Positions 6,952 through 13,512 of a stretch of 13,512 nucleotides of DNA are shown here, one piece after another. How positions within the stretch are numbered: the first letter of the stretch is position 1; each line of letters begins with the position of its first letter. The stretch comes from Atribacteria bacterium SCGC AAA255-N14 (GTDB taxonomy: Bacteria; Atribacterota; JS1; SB-45; 34-128), in NCBI GenBank assembly GCA_000405345.1, contig ASPC01000052.1, positions 1 through 13,512 of the forward strand. Direction: 5' to 3'. The translations under genes and the position numbers were made by a program. The notes under the pieces are model-generated. The model was not told the DNA's origin, did no database searches, and was given only the letters and a program-made list of their open reading frames with translations.

Positions 6952-8667
6952 TTATCCTGAGACTCTTAGTACTTCTTCAATGGTAGTAATCCCCTGCAAT
7001 ACTTTTTGCAATCCAATCTCTTTTAGCGTTTTCATTCCTTTTTTAATAGCAGCATCTTTGATAATATTACTTGAGGCTTTTGATATGATCAATGACCTGA
7101 TCTCTTCATCTAAGACAATAAGTTCGTATATAGAAGTTCTTCCATAATACCCTGTGTTTTTACACAAAGAACAGCCTGCTCCTCTGTACAGTTTAACTTT
7201 ACCATCACCGTTCGAGTTAGCCTTTAGATGCAGTCCGGTTATTACATCTTTTCCAGGCTCATATTCCTCCTTGCAATTTTCGCATATAACTCTAACCAAT
7301 CTTTGGGCTATTACACCTATCACCGAAGAAGAAATTAAAAATGTTTCAACATCCATATCAATCAATCTGGTTATGGCACTGGCAGCATCATTAGTATGAA
7401 GAGTACTTAATACTAAATGTCCGGTTAAAGCTGCTTGAACTGCAATTTGAGCAGTTTCAGCATCTCTTATTTCCCCAATCATTATAATATCCGGATCCTG
7501 CCTCAATATTGAACGTAGTGTATTGGCAAAAGTTAAATTAATTTTTGCTTTTACTTGGATTTGATTTATTCTGTTTACCTTATATTCTACCGGGTCTTCT
7601 ACAGTTATAATATTCTTCTCCGTAGAATTTACTTGGTTTAAAGCGGCATACAAAGTAGTACTTTTTCCGCTGCCAGTAGGTCCGGTAAGTAAAATTATTC
7701 CATAAGATTGAGAAATTATCGATTTAAATTCCTTTAATTGCTCAGGGATGAACCCAAGGTGTTCTAATTTTATCAATCCTTTACTTTTATCCAATAATCT
7801 TAAAACAACTTTCTCCCCAAATACAACAGGGATAGAAGAGACTCTTAAGTCAACTTCTCTGGTTCCGAATTGTACCTGGAAACGTCCATCCTGGGGAAGG
7901 CGTCTTTCAGCAATGTCCATCTTGGATAATATTTTTATCCGAGATATAACCGCGGATTTTATTGTATTGGGTAAGGCTCTAACATCATGAAGCATCCCAT
8001 CAATACGGAAACGAACTAAAAGACCTTTTTCATTTGGTTCAATGTGAATATCGCTTGCTCTGTCCTTAACGCCTTGCACGATTAACATATTTACCAGCTG
8101 TATAATAGGGGCTTCTTTGCTTATTGCTTCTAATTTTCTAGAATCTTCCTCGTCTTCATCTTCTTTAAATATTACTTCTGTTCCTAATTTTTCAATGATG
8201 TCATCATATTCACCCAATTCATAATAATTAGTGATAGCATTTAGAATACCTTCTTCAGAGGCCAGTAATGATTTAATTCTTTTAATCTTAGTATGGTCTC
8301 TTATAAAATCAATAGCATAAACATCTAATGGGTTAGCCATAGCAACAATTAATTCATCATCACTTTTACTTATGGGGATTAATTTTAACCTTATGGCAGT
8401 TTTTTCAGGTATAAGAGATATCACTTCCGGGTCTATTACATAATTAGACAGGTCTACATATTCTGTTTCGTAAACATATTGTAAAACCTCATATAGTTCT
8501 TCTCTGGTTATTGCCCCTGTTTCAACGAATATTTCCCCCAACCGTTTCTTGTTACCGTTTTTTTGCATTTCAAGGGCTTCTTTTAACTGTTGGTGGGTAA
8601 TTGAGCCCTGTTCAATTAAGATATCTCCGATTCTTTTATTAGAAAAAGTTTTTTTGGTTATATTCAT
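6952..8667 (-). CDS. pilB: PilB/GspE-type type IV pilus or type II secretion assembly ATPase
   Basis: The 571-residue cytoplasmic hexameric ATPase powers pilin or pseudopilin assembly. The N-terminal MshEN-like domain shows two related segments, RIGDILIEQGSITHQQL (12-28) and RLGEIFVETGAITREEL (42-58). The ATPase core has the Asp-box region ITVEDPVEY (354-362), Walker A GPTGSGKST (329-337), Walker B-like IIMIGEIRD (394-402) and His box STLHTNDA (421 onward, about 431-438). The zinc-binding tetracysteine is C462, C465, C499, C502. Length and motifs fit complete PilB/GspE. PilB is favoured over GspE by overall resemblance only. No pilus genes adjoin it, so its partners must lie elsewhere. Only a weak GGTGGT precedes the ATG. 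Confidence 0.93.
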   Translation of the reverse strand: MNITKKTFSNKRIGDILIEQGSITHQQLKEALEMQKNGNKKRLGEIFVETGAITREELYEVLQYVYETEYVDLSNYVIDPEVISLIPEKTAIRLKLIPISKSDDELIVAMANPLDVYAIDFIRDHTKIKRIKSLLASEEGILNAITNYYELGEYDDIIEKLGTEVIFKEDEDEEDSRKLEAISKEAPIIQLVNMLIVQGVKDRASDIHIEPNEKGLLVRFRIDGMLHDVRALPNTIKSAVISRIKILSKMDIAERRLPQDGRFQVQFGTREVDLRVSSIPVVFGEKVVLRLLDKSKGLIKLEHLGFIPEQLKEFKSIISQSYGIILLTGPTGSGKSTTLYAALNQVNSTEKNIITVEDPVEYKVNRINQIQVKAKINLTFANTLRSILRQDPDIIMIGEIRDAETAQIAVQAALTGHLVLSTLHTNDAASAITRLIDMDVETFLISSSVIGVIAQRLVRVICENCKEEYEPGKDVITGLHLKANSNGDGKVKLYRGAGCSLCKNTGYYGRTSIYELIVLDEEIRSLIISKASSNIIKDAAIKKGMKTLKEIGLQKVLQGITTIEEVLRVSG

Positions 8668-8695
8668 TTTTAACTACCACCATGCTTATTATTTT

Positions 8696-8707
8696 GTATC
8701 TCGTATA
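8696..8707. repeat. Heptamer remnant between the S1 gene and pilB
   Basis: The sequence gtatctcgtat matches the TATCTCG family. It sits about 15 bases after the S1 gene stop in a 54-base gap. Confidence 0.55.
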
Positions 8708-8721
8708 AATTAGCGATTAAT

Positions 8722-10710
8722 CTATTTCTTTGTAAACATGTCTCCGAATAAATCCTTAAACAATATTTTATCTACACTCTGTTTTTTATTATAATCTTTC
8801 ATAAATCTTTTTTGTTCTTCTTTTTCAGCTCTTCTAATACTTAAACTTATCTTTTTCCTTCGACTATCTAATTTTATCACTAAAGCTGTCACTTCTTCTC
8901 CCACCGAAAGAACACTTTTCGGGTTATCTATTTTTTTATGGGATATTTCTGATAAGGGAACTAATCCGTCAATATTTTCTTCTAAGTTTACAAAGGCTCC
9001 AAAATCGGTAAGATTTACTATCTTACCTTCTACTAAAGTCCCAACTGCATATTTCTTTTGAACCTCTAACCAGGGGTCTGGCAATAATCTCCTTTTACTT
9101 AAAGTCAGCTGCAATTTTTCTTTATCTATTTTTATTAGCTTAAATTCATATTCTTTGTCTTTCTTTAATATCTCACTGGGGTGTTTAATTCTTTCCCAGT
9201 CTATTTCAGACACGGGCACAAATCCCTCTATTCCCTTATCTAATTTAACAAATGCTCCAAAATCTCTTACTCTTATTACCTTACCTTTTACAATTGAATC
9301 TACCTTGTAAAATTTATCTATATCATCCCAGGGGTTGGGTAAAGTTCTCTTTCTGCTTAAAAATATTAAATGGGCATCCTCATCTATTTTTATTACTTTC
9401 AGTGGAAGTACCATATATTTTTTAAATATTGCTGAGGGTTTTTCTACGTATTCCCAATCAATCTCAGATAAATGAACTACACCGGATACTCCCGCTTCCA
9501 ACTCTACATTGGCTCCATAAGAAGTTACTTGAGTAATTTTCCCTTCCACGACCGAACCAATAAGATATTTTTTCTTGACATCTTTCCAGGGGTTATCCAA
9601 TAACTGCTTTAATCCTAAAGATATTTTCCTTTTCTCTGGATCGATTTCTATAATTCTTAATTTTAAAACTTCTCCTTCGGAAACTATTTCTGAAGGATTA
9701 TTTACATATGCCCAGGCCATTTCTGAAATATGCAGTAGGCCATTAAGGCCTTCTTCTATTTCAACGAAAGCACCAAAATCTTTAATTTTTATCACTTTTC
9801 CTTCTACTTCGTCGCCAATAGAATACTTTTCTTTAACATCCTTCCAGGGATCCGGGGAAAATTGTTTTATGCTCAAGGATATTTTTTTATTTTCTTTGTT
9901 GAAGTCAATAATTTTTACTTTGATTTTGTCTCGGACTTTCAACAATTTAGTGGCATCCTTCATATCACGCCAGGTAATTTCTGAAATATGAAGCAATCCT
10001 TCGACCCCACCTATATCAACAAATGCTCCAAATTTTGTAATGTTGGTTATAATCCCTTCTTTTTCCTGTCCCACTGTTAGATCAGCTAATGTTTTTTTGT
10101 ACATTACTTTACGTTCTTTCTCAACAATCAGACGGTGAGAAAGAATAACTTTGTTCTCCATTTTTTCCAGCTTAATTATAACAAAATCTAATTTTTTCCC
10201 TATATATTTGTCTAAATCTTCATCTTTTATAAATTTAGTTTCGATCTGAGATTTAGGAACAAATCCTCTCAATCCTATATTAACAATTAAACCGTTTGAA
10301 TTTTTTTCGATTACTTCTGCATTAATTTTTTCTTTCTTTCTGTATATTTCATTAAGTTTTTCCCATATTTGAAAATATTTTGCTCTCTCTCTTGATAAAG
10401 CAACATTTCCATTTTTTTCATCAACATTAGTAACGTATAAATAAACTTCATCACCAATCTCTAAAGTGTGGGTTATGGTTTCTTCTTTTTCGGAAAAAAG
10501 TGATTTTTCATTTTTAGGAAGATGCCCCTCCATTTTATATTGTATATCAACCAGATATCCGTCTTCATCAACTTTCATTATCTGGCCTTTAATTATATCT
10601 CCTCTTTTTATTTTTTTAAATTTTTCTAAAGATTGGTTGATCATTTCATTCATTTCTTCTTTAGAACTTTTTTCTGTTTCTTCTACTTCGTTTTTTTCTT
10701 TTAACTCCAT
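8722..10710 (-). CDS. rpsA: Ribosomal protein S1-like protein with seven S1 domains
   Basis: The 662-residue protein consists of tandem S1 OB-fold RNA-binding domains at about residues 36-107, 127-193, 213-282, 298-367, 384-453, 470-538 and 555-624. The last five are the most regular, each with a GAFV(D/E/K)L-like strand and a G(L/F)(L/V)(H/P)(I/L/V)SEI signature. They are joined by near-identical PDPWKDVKKKY-like linkers. E. coli S1 has six domains and many Firmicutes S1 homologues have four, so seven is unusual. The expected role is mRNA binding at the 30S subunit. The N-terminal 30 residues are acidic and lysine-rich. AAGGAAGG lies about 10 bases before the ATG. The usual partners cmk or ispH are not adjacent. 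Confidence 0.93.
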   Translation of the reverse strand: MELKEKNEVEETEKSSKEEMNEMINQSLEKFKKIKRGDIIKGQIMKVDEDGYLVDIQYKMEGHLPKNEKSLFSEKEETITHTLEIGDEVYLYVTNVDEKNGNVALSRERAKYFQIWEKLNEIYRKKEKINAEVIEKNSNGLIVNIGLRGFVPKSQIETKFIKDEDLDKYIGKKLDFVIIKLEKMENKVILSHRLIVEKERKVMYKKTLADLTVGQEKEGIITNITKFGAFVDIGGVEGLLHISEITWRDMKDATKLLKVRDKIKVKIIDFNKENKKISLSIKQFSPDPWKDVKEKYSIGDEVEGKVIKIKDFGAFVEIEEGLNGLLHISEMAWAYVNNPSEIVSEGEVLKLRIIEIDPEKRKISLGLKQLLDNPWKDVKKKYLIGSVVEGKITQVTSYGANVELEAGVSGVVHLSEIDWEYVEKPSAIFKKYMVLPLKVIKIDEDAHLIFLSRKRTLPNPWDDIDKFYKVDSIVKGKVIRVRDFGAFVKLDKGIEGFVPVSEIDWERIKHPSEILKKDKEYEFKLIKIDKEKLQLTLSKRRLLPDPWLEVQKKYAVGTLVEGKIVNLTDFGAFVNLEENIDGLVPLSEISHKKIDNPKSVLSVGEEVTALVIKLDSRRKKISLSIRRAEKEEQKRFMKDYNKKQSVDKILFKDLFGDMFTKK

Positions 10711-10745
10711 AGTCTTACATCCTTCCTTTTCTTGTATATCGTTTT

Positions 10746-10779
10746 TAGCGTAGAGCGTACAGCGTTTAGCGTATAGGAT
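10746..10779. repeat. Heptamer array (TAGCGTA-like), left of the four-helix gene
   Basis: The units tagcgta, gagcgta, cagcgtt and tagcgta can be read, followed by tagga. On the minus strand the array encodes the last residues and the TAA stop of the four-helix gene. It is inverted relative to the array at 11170-11197. Confidence 0.9.
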
Positions 10780-11116
10780 AAATCATTCTGTACAGCATAC
10801 TACCAACTTCTTTTATAAGATTTTCAATAATTTCATTTTTATTCATATAATTCAAATCAAGAGATAATAAATATTGAGTCTCTAATTCCAACAATGAAGC
10901 ATAAGCTATAGATAAAAATTGTTGATATTCTGCTTTATGTTTTCTTCCATATCCCTCAGCTATATTCGAAGGTAAAGAAATTGCTGCTCTTCTTATCTGT
11001 TGAGTCAAGCCATAGGTTTCATGTCTTGGGAAATTTTTTGTAATTTTATATGCTTCTAAAACCAATCTATAGGCCTTTTGCCAAACTATAAGGTCTTTAA
11101 AACTTTTTGTTTTCAA
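10766..11116 (-). CDS. Four-helix bundle protein, 23S rRNA intervening-sequence (IVP) family
   Basis: The 116-residue protein belongs to the family first seen in intervening sequences of 23S rRNA genes and now found as solitary genes in many bacteria, with no settled function. Diagnostic features are FKDLIVWQKAYRLV (6-19), ETYGLTQQIRRAAISLPSN (33-51) and IAEGYGR (52-58), followed by a helical C-terminal half. The start is TTG 11116, with AGGGA 8 bases before it; the nearby ATG is in another frame. The C-terminal YPIR and the stop codon come from a TAGCGTA array. A second array of the same family in inverted orientation lies upstream, so the gene is bracketed like a small cassette. No 23S rRNA sequence is present here. 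Confidence 0.9.
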   Translation of the reverse strand: MKTKSFKDLIVWQKAYRLVLEAYKITKNFPRHETYGLTQQIRRAAISLPSNIAEGYGRKHKAEYQQFLSIAYASLLELETQYLLSLDLNYMNKNEIIENLIKEVGSMLYRMIYPIR

Positions 11117-11169
11117 TATCCATTCCCTGTTAACTTTTATTAATTCTGTATATGATTAAAATGTTCGTA

Positions 11170-11197
11170 TAGACTCTACGCTCTACGCTATACGCTA
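11170..11197. repeat. Heptamer array (TAGCGTA-like), right of the four-helix gene
   Basis: On the minus strand it reads tagcgta, tagcgta, gagcgta, gagtcta. It supplies the last residue and the TAG stop of the cyclo-ligase gene. Its orientation is opposite to 10746-10779. Confidence 0.9.
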
Positions 11198-11760
11198 ATT
11201 ATTGTTCTTTTCTCTGTTATTATCTTATGTACCGGGATATCATTTTTATCATTGGGTATTTTTTTTACTATCTGCATTTCAAAGGCTAAAGCGACAATTT
11301 TAGCAGAAGAGCGAACTTTTCTTAAAAAATTATCGTAATATCCGAAACCCCTGCCAATTCTATTTCCGCTTAAATCAAAAACGACTCCGGGTATTATTAT
11401 TAAATCTATATCTTCCGGGGGAAACAATCTATAATATTCTCTCTTCGGTTCCAAAATCCCCTTTTTGCCTTTTTCTAATTCATTATCAAAATCGTATATT
11501 TTCGAAGGAGCTAAATTAATGCATTCTGTTAGGATAATGGGAACAAAAATATTTTCACCCATTTTTATAGATGTTTTAATCATTTCTTCGGTCTGCACTT
11601 CACTTCTGGTAGCAACATAAAACATAATATTTTGGGAATTTCTATACTCTACGGTCTCAGCCAAGCGTAAAAATACTTGTTGACTTTTATTTTTTACCTC
11701 TTCAGAAGACAGGGAAAGCCTTTTTTTTAATATATTCCTTCGTATTTCTTCTTTGTTCAT
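11188..11760 (-). CDS. fthC: 5-formyltetrahydrofolate cyclo-ligase
   Basis: The enzyme converts 5-formyl-THF to 5,10-methenyl-THF with ATP, returning stored folate to one-carbon metabolism. The 190-residue protein has the basic N-terminus NKEEIRRNILKKRLSL and the C-terminal ATP/substrate motif spanning residues 125-146 (GVVFDLSGNR ... GRGFGYYDNFL). It ends near IPVHKIITEKR. ATG 11760 is chosen: the open frame runs on to 11919, but those 53 extra codons cover a heptamer array and a promoter. No Shine-Dalgarno is visible and a promoter ends 10 bases before the ATG, suggesting a leaderless or near-leaderless mRNA. The stop is formed by a TAGCGTA array. It lies downstream of the 6S RNA, as ygfA follows ssrS in Proteobacteria. 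Confidence 0.93.
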   Translation of the reverse strand: MNKEEIRRNILKKRLSLSSEEVKNKSQQVFLRLAETVEYRNSQNIMFYVATRSEVQTEEMIKTSIKMGENIFVPIILTECINLAPSKIYDFDNELEKGKKGILEPKREYYRLFPPEDIDLIIIPGVVFDLSGNRIGRGFGYYDNFLRKVRSSAKIVALAFEMQIVKKIPNDKNDIPVHKIITEKRTIISV

Positions 11761-11770
11761 AATTTTTATT

Positions 11771-11799
11771 ATAATATAGTTATTTATTATTTTTGTCAA
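11771..11799 (-). promoter_or_regulatory. Sigma70-type promoter for the cyclo-ligase gene
   Basis: On the minus strand TTGACA (11799-11794) is followed after 17 bases by TATTAT (11776-11771), with an overlapping TATAAT 3 bases further on. The expected start point falls within a few bases of ATG 11760. Confidence 0.7.
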
Positions 11800-11804
11800 A
11801 ATTA

Positions 11805-11853
11805 TATCTCGTATTTCGTATGTCGTATATAGTATATCGTATTTAGTATCGTG
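11805..11853. repeat. Heptamer array (TATCTCG-like) between 6S RNA and the cyclo-ligase gene
   Basis: Units of seven can be read: tctcgta, tttcgta, tgtcgta, tatagta, tatcgta, tttagta. The array lies just upstream of the cyclo-ligase promoter. Confidence 0.85.
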
Positions 11854-11942
11854 TGAAAAAATATAGTTTTCGGTTATCAATATATATCTAAAAATATAAG
11901 GCAAAAAGCGAAAAACCATAATTTTTTTTGTAAATTATAAAA

Positions 11943-12167
11943 CCCCGCTATGTCGTGTGCGTTAGGTTTTGTACCTGTTCCCAAACAGGTGGGTATCTAC
12001 CTAAATGCTTTATGTTTCCGCGTCAACCAAGGTAGTCAACGTTAGATATTTGCCTTTCCTCCAATGGAGGGAGACTTACCTTAGGCCTACATTATGCATT
12101 TAGAGCTCGATCCCTCTTTATATAGTGTTGGTTCAAAACTTAATCAGTCAGCACGAGCACAGCAGGG
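11943..12167 (-). ncRNA. ssrS: 6S RNA (RNA polymerase regulator)
   Basis: 6S RNA mimics an open promoter and sequesters the housekeeping RNA polymerase. On the minus strand the 5' end CCCUGCUGUG-C-UCGUG pairs with the 3' end CACGACAUAGCGGGG (15 pairs, one bulged C, some G-U). Inside this closing stem the 5' strand carries GUUUUGAACCAACACUAU, as in Firmicutes 6S RNAs. The 3' strand carries the hairpin ACCUGUU-UGGG-AACAGGU (11973-11990). A terminal stem begins with CUAAAUGC/GCAUUUAG (12096-12103 with 12001-12008). At about 225 bases it is somewhat longer than usual. The 3' stem is followed by UUUUAU, so it probably doubles as the terminator. The neighbouring cyclo-ligase gene supports the call. 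tmRNA was considered and does not fit. Confidence 0.85.
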
Positions 12168-12192
12168 TAATTATTTATTTCTTCTCGAACTT

Positions 12193-12221
12193 ATAATATC
12201 ATAATTTATAATATCTTTCAA
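12193..12221 (-). promoter_or_regulatory. Promoter of the 6S RNA gene
   Basis: On the minus strand TTGAAA (12221-12216) and TATTAT (12198-12193) are separated by 17 bases. The predicted start is about 15-20 bases before the closing stem of the 6S RNA, so slight 5' trimming would be needed. Confidence 0.6.
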
Positions 12222-12458
12222 TATCAAGCTCGTATCTCGTGAATCGTATCTCGTATTTAGTTAGATAGTTAGTTGGTTACCTAGTTAACTGGTTAAGAAA
12301 ATTGAATTCAGAAGACAGAAAAGAGAATTCAAAATTCATATCTCGTAAATTATTAAATAGAGGACAATCTTATTACTCATTACTTATCACTCATTATTGT
12401 ATTTTATACGCGATACTATATTTCTATACGCTCTACGCTAACCGCTATCCGCTATCCT
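12222..12458. repeat. Mosaic of five short tandem-repeat families between aspS and 6S RNA
   Basis: No gene is visible here. From left to right there is a TATCTCG array (12230-12258) and an 8-base AGTTAGTT-like array (12257-12297). Next come 7-base aattcag, aagacag, aaaagag, aattcaa, aattcat units (12304-12339) with a TATCTCG remnant after them. An ACTCATT-like array (12371-12398) and a TAGCGTA/TAGCGGA-like array on the minus strand (12405-12458) follow. The last one contains the aspS stop codon. Confidence 0.85.
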
Positions 12459-13417
12459 CGCGACAAATCTAATTTTATATGAAGTTCCTTTAATTGTTTT
12501 TGATCTACTTCAGATGGAGCATCGGTTAACAGACAAGTGGCCTTCTGAGTCTTGGGAAAGGCAATTACTTCTCTGATTGAGGAAGCACCGGCTAAAAGCA
12601 TAACCATCCTATCCAAACCAAAGGCAATTCCTCCATGTGGTGGTGCTCCATATTTTAAGGCTTGCAGTAAGAATCCAAATTTTTGTTCAGCCCTTTTATC
12701 GTCTATTCCTAGTAATCTAAAAATTATTTTTTGTAGGTGGTTATTGTGTATTCTGATACTTCCTCCACCAATTTCGTTCCCATTAAGTACTAAATCATAG
12801 GCTTTTGAACGTACTTTTAAAGGATTAGTACCTAATAATTCTATATCTTCGTCAATAGGTGCTGTGAAAGGATGATGAATAGATTCATACCTTTTTTCTT
12901 CCGGGTTATATTCCAATAAAGGGAAATTCGTAACCCAAAGAAAATTATATTCTTTTTTTTCATGATCAATTAGGTGTAAATCGTTGGCTAATTTTAATCT
13001 TAAATTTCCTAATGCTTCATATACTACTTTCGCTTGGTCAGCAACAATTAAGATAAGATCACCCGGATTCGCATTAGTTTTAAGTTTTATTTTTTCTATC
13101 TCTTCGGGAGAAAGAAACTTGGCTATGGAAGATTGAAAATCTTTTCCTTCCTTAATTTTTATATAAGATAGGCCTTTTGCACCAAAGGAAGTAATAAATA
13201 ATTGTAAATCATCGAGTTTTTTTCGGGAAAATTCCTTATCACTTTCAACTTTAATAGCACATATTTCCCCTTTATTTTGAATCACTTCTCCGAATACTTT
13301 AAAGGAACTTTTTTGAAATATTTCAGTTAAATTTATTATCTCCATTCCAAATCTTAAGTCCGGTTTATCTGCTCCATATCTGGAAATTGCTTCTTGGTAA
13401 TCCATTTTTCTAAAAGG
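12452..13417 (-). pseudogene. aspS: Aspartyl-tRNA synthetase, C-terminal half only
   Basis: AspRS attaches aspartate to tRNA-Asp. Only the C-terminal ~320 residues are present. They open with [25 protein letters not shown], which corresponds to the segment just before the bacterial GAD-type insertion domain. They continue through [12 protein letters not shown] (about 210-221 counted from the ATG at 13405) to the class II motif 3 region [13 protein letters not shown]. The anticodon-binding OB domain, motif 1 and motif 2 (about 280 N-terminal residues) are missing, so this piece alone cannot charge tRNA. The frame is AspRS-like up to Ile at 13418-13420, then enters foreign sequence and meets a TAG. 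The ATG at 13405 is internal, not a true start. The TAG stop lies in a TAGCGGA array. Real truncation or a chimeric join are both possible. Confidence 0.9.
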
Positions 13418-13512
13418 AATTGATGGATTTACAAAAAACTATAATATCAATAAATTAATATTTTTTGAAATATATAATGACCCAGAAAATGCCATATTAA
13501 GAGAAAAACAGA
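13418..13512 (+). pseudogene. Internal fragment of a second GIY-YIG gene copy, cut by the window edge
   Basis: These 95 bases are the exact reverse complement of 6592-6686. They encode residues 63-93 of the GIY-YIG protein (IDGFTKNYN ... REKQ) on the plus strand. The copy starts mid-gene, directly abutting the broken aspS, so it lacks the GIY and YIG motifs. It runs off the window. There is no repeat or target duplication at the joint; only a few bases (aat) could be shared. Confidence 0.95.

Noticed and set aside
9575..9991. Plus-strand open frame inside the S1 gene
   Set aside because: It is a shadow of the repeated S1-domain coding sequence on the other strand.
11761..11919. N-terminal extension of the cyclo-ligase frame up to 11919
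   Set aside because: The 53 extra codons lie over a heptamer array and a sigma70-type promoter, and the homologous protein begins at MNKEE.
11943..12167. tmRNA
   Set aside because: There is no tRNA-like acceptor arm with CCA and T-loop and no tag reading frame; the closing stem, bubble and terminal stem fit 6S RNA.
12222..12458. CRISPR array
   Set aside because: The repeats are 7-8 bases in tandem without spacers and differ between families; no cas gene is present.
12552..12800. Small plus-strand open frame inside aspS
   Set aside because: It is antisense to the conserved motif 3 region of AspRS and has no SD or family resemblance.
13403..13405. ATG at 13405 as a true start for a short AspRS-like protein
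   Set aside because: AspRS-like residues (IPFRK) continue in frame upstream of it until the junction at 13418, so it is an internal methionine.

Overview
The window is AT-rich bacterial DNA, about one third G+C by eye, with bacterial housekeeping genes. The gene set alaS, ruvX, mltG and udk is an operon-like neighbourhood familiar from Firmicutes. The 6S RNA carries the Firmicutes-like GAACCAACACUA segment. A low-GC bacterium of Firmicutes- or Atribacterota-like affinity, possibly from a metagenome or single cell, is my best guess. The sequence alone does not settle the taxon.

Layout. Positions 1-3533 carry ruvX, mltG and a 3'-damaged udk on the plus strand, followed by an insertion sequence with a DDE transposase. 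This block lies between two perfect 48-base inverted copies of a palindromic repeat (1-48 and 3486-3533). Everything to its right is on the minus strand. Read in transcription order from the right edge, it holds a 5'-truncated aspS, a 6S RNA, 5-formyltetrahydrofolate cyclo-ligase, a small four-helix bundle (23S rRNA intervening-sequence type) protein, a ribosomal S1-like protein with seven S1 domains, a PilB/GspE ATPase, a GIY-YIG endonuclease-like protein and alaS. Flipping the 1-3533 block on its inverted repeats restores alaS-ruvX-mltG-udk in one direction, so the block looks inverted (or mis-assembled).

Almost every intergenic gap is filled with degenerate short tandem arrays of 7- or 8-base units. 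There are several unrelated-looking families: TATCTCG-like, TAGCGTA-like, TGGTGAAT-like, AGTTAGTT-like, AATTCAG-like and ACTCATT-like. These arrays butt onto or overlap gene ends. They supply the stop codons of aspS, the cyclo-ligase gene and the four-helix gene, the C-terminal tail of AlaRS, and the ribosome-binding site of ruvX. Longer palindromic repeats of the GTCATTGCGAG...GCAATCCC and CCTCCCCC...GGGTGAGG kinds bracket other genes.

The right edge is abnormal. At 13418 the aspS reading frame breaks and continues into a 95-base perfect inverted copy of the inside of the GIY-YIG gene (6592-6686). Both window edges are therefore inverted copies of internal sequence, so a repeat-bounded contig or a chimeric join must be considered alongside real rearrangement.

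Functionally the genes cover aminoacylation (alaS, aspS), translation (S1-like), RNA polymerase regulation (6S RNA), folate one-carbon metabolism (cyclo-ligase), rRNA processing (ruvX), peptidoglycan synthesis (mltG), nucleoside salvage (udk) and type IV pilus or type II secretion assembly (PilB). I see no defence system, CRISPR array, tRNA or biosynthetic cluster. The novelty lies in the repeat architecture and the rearrangements.
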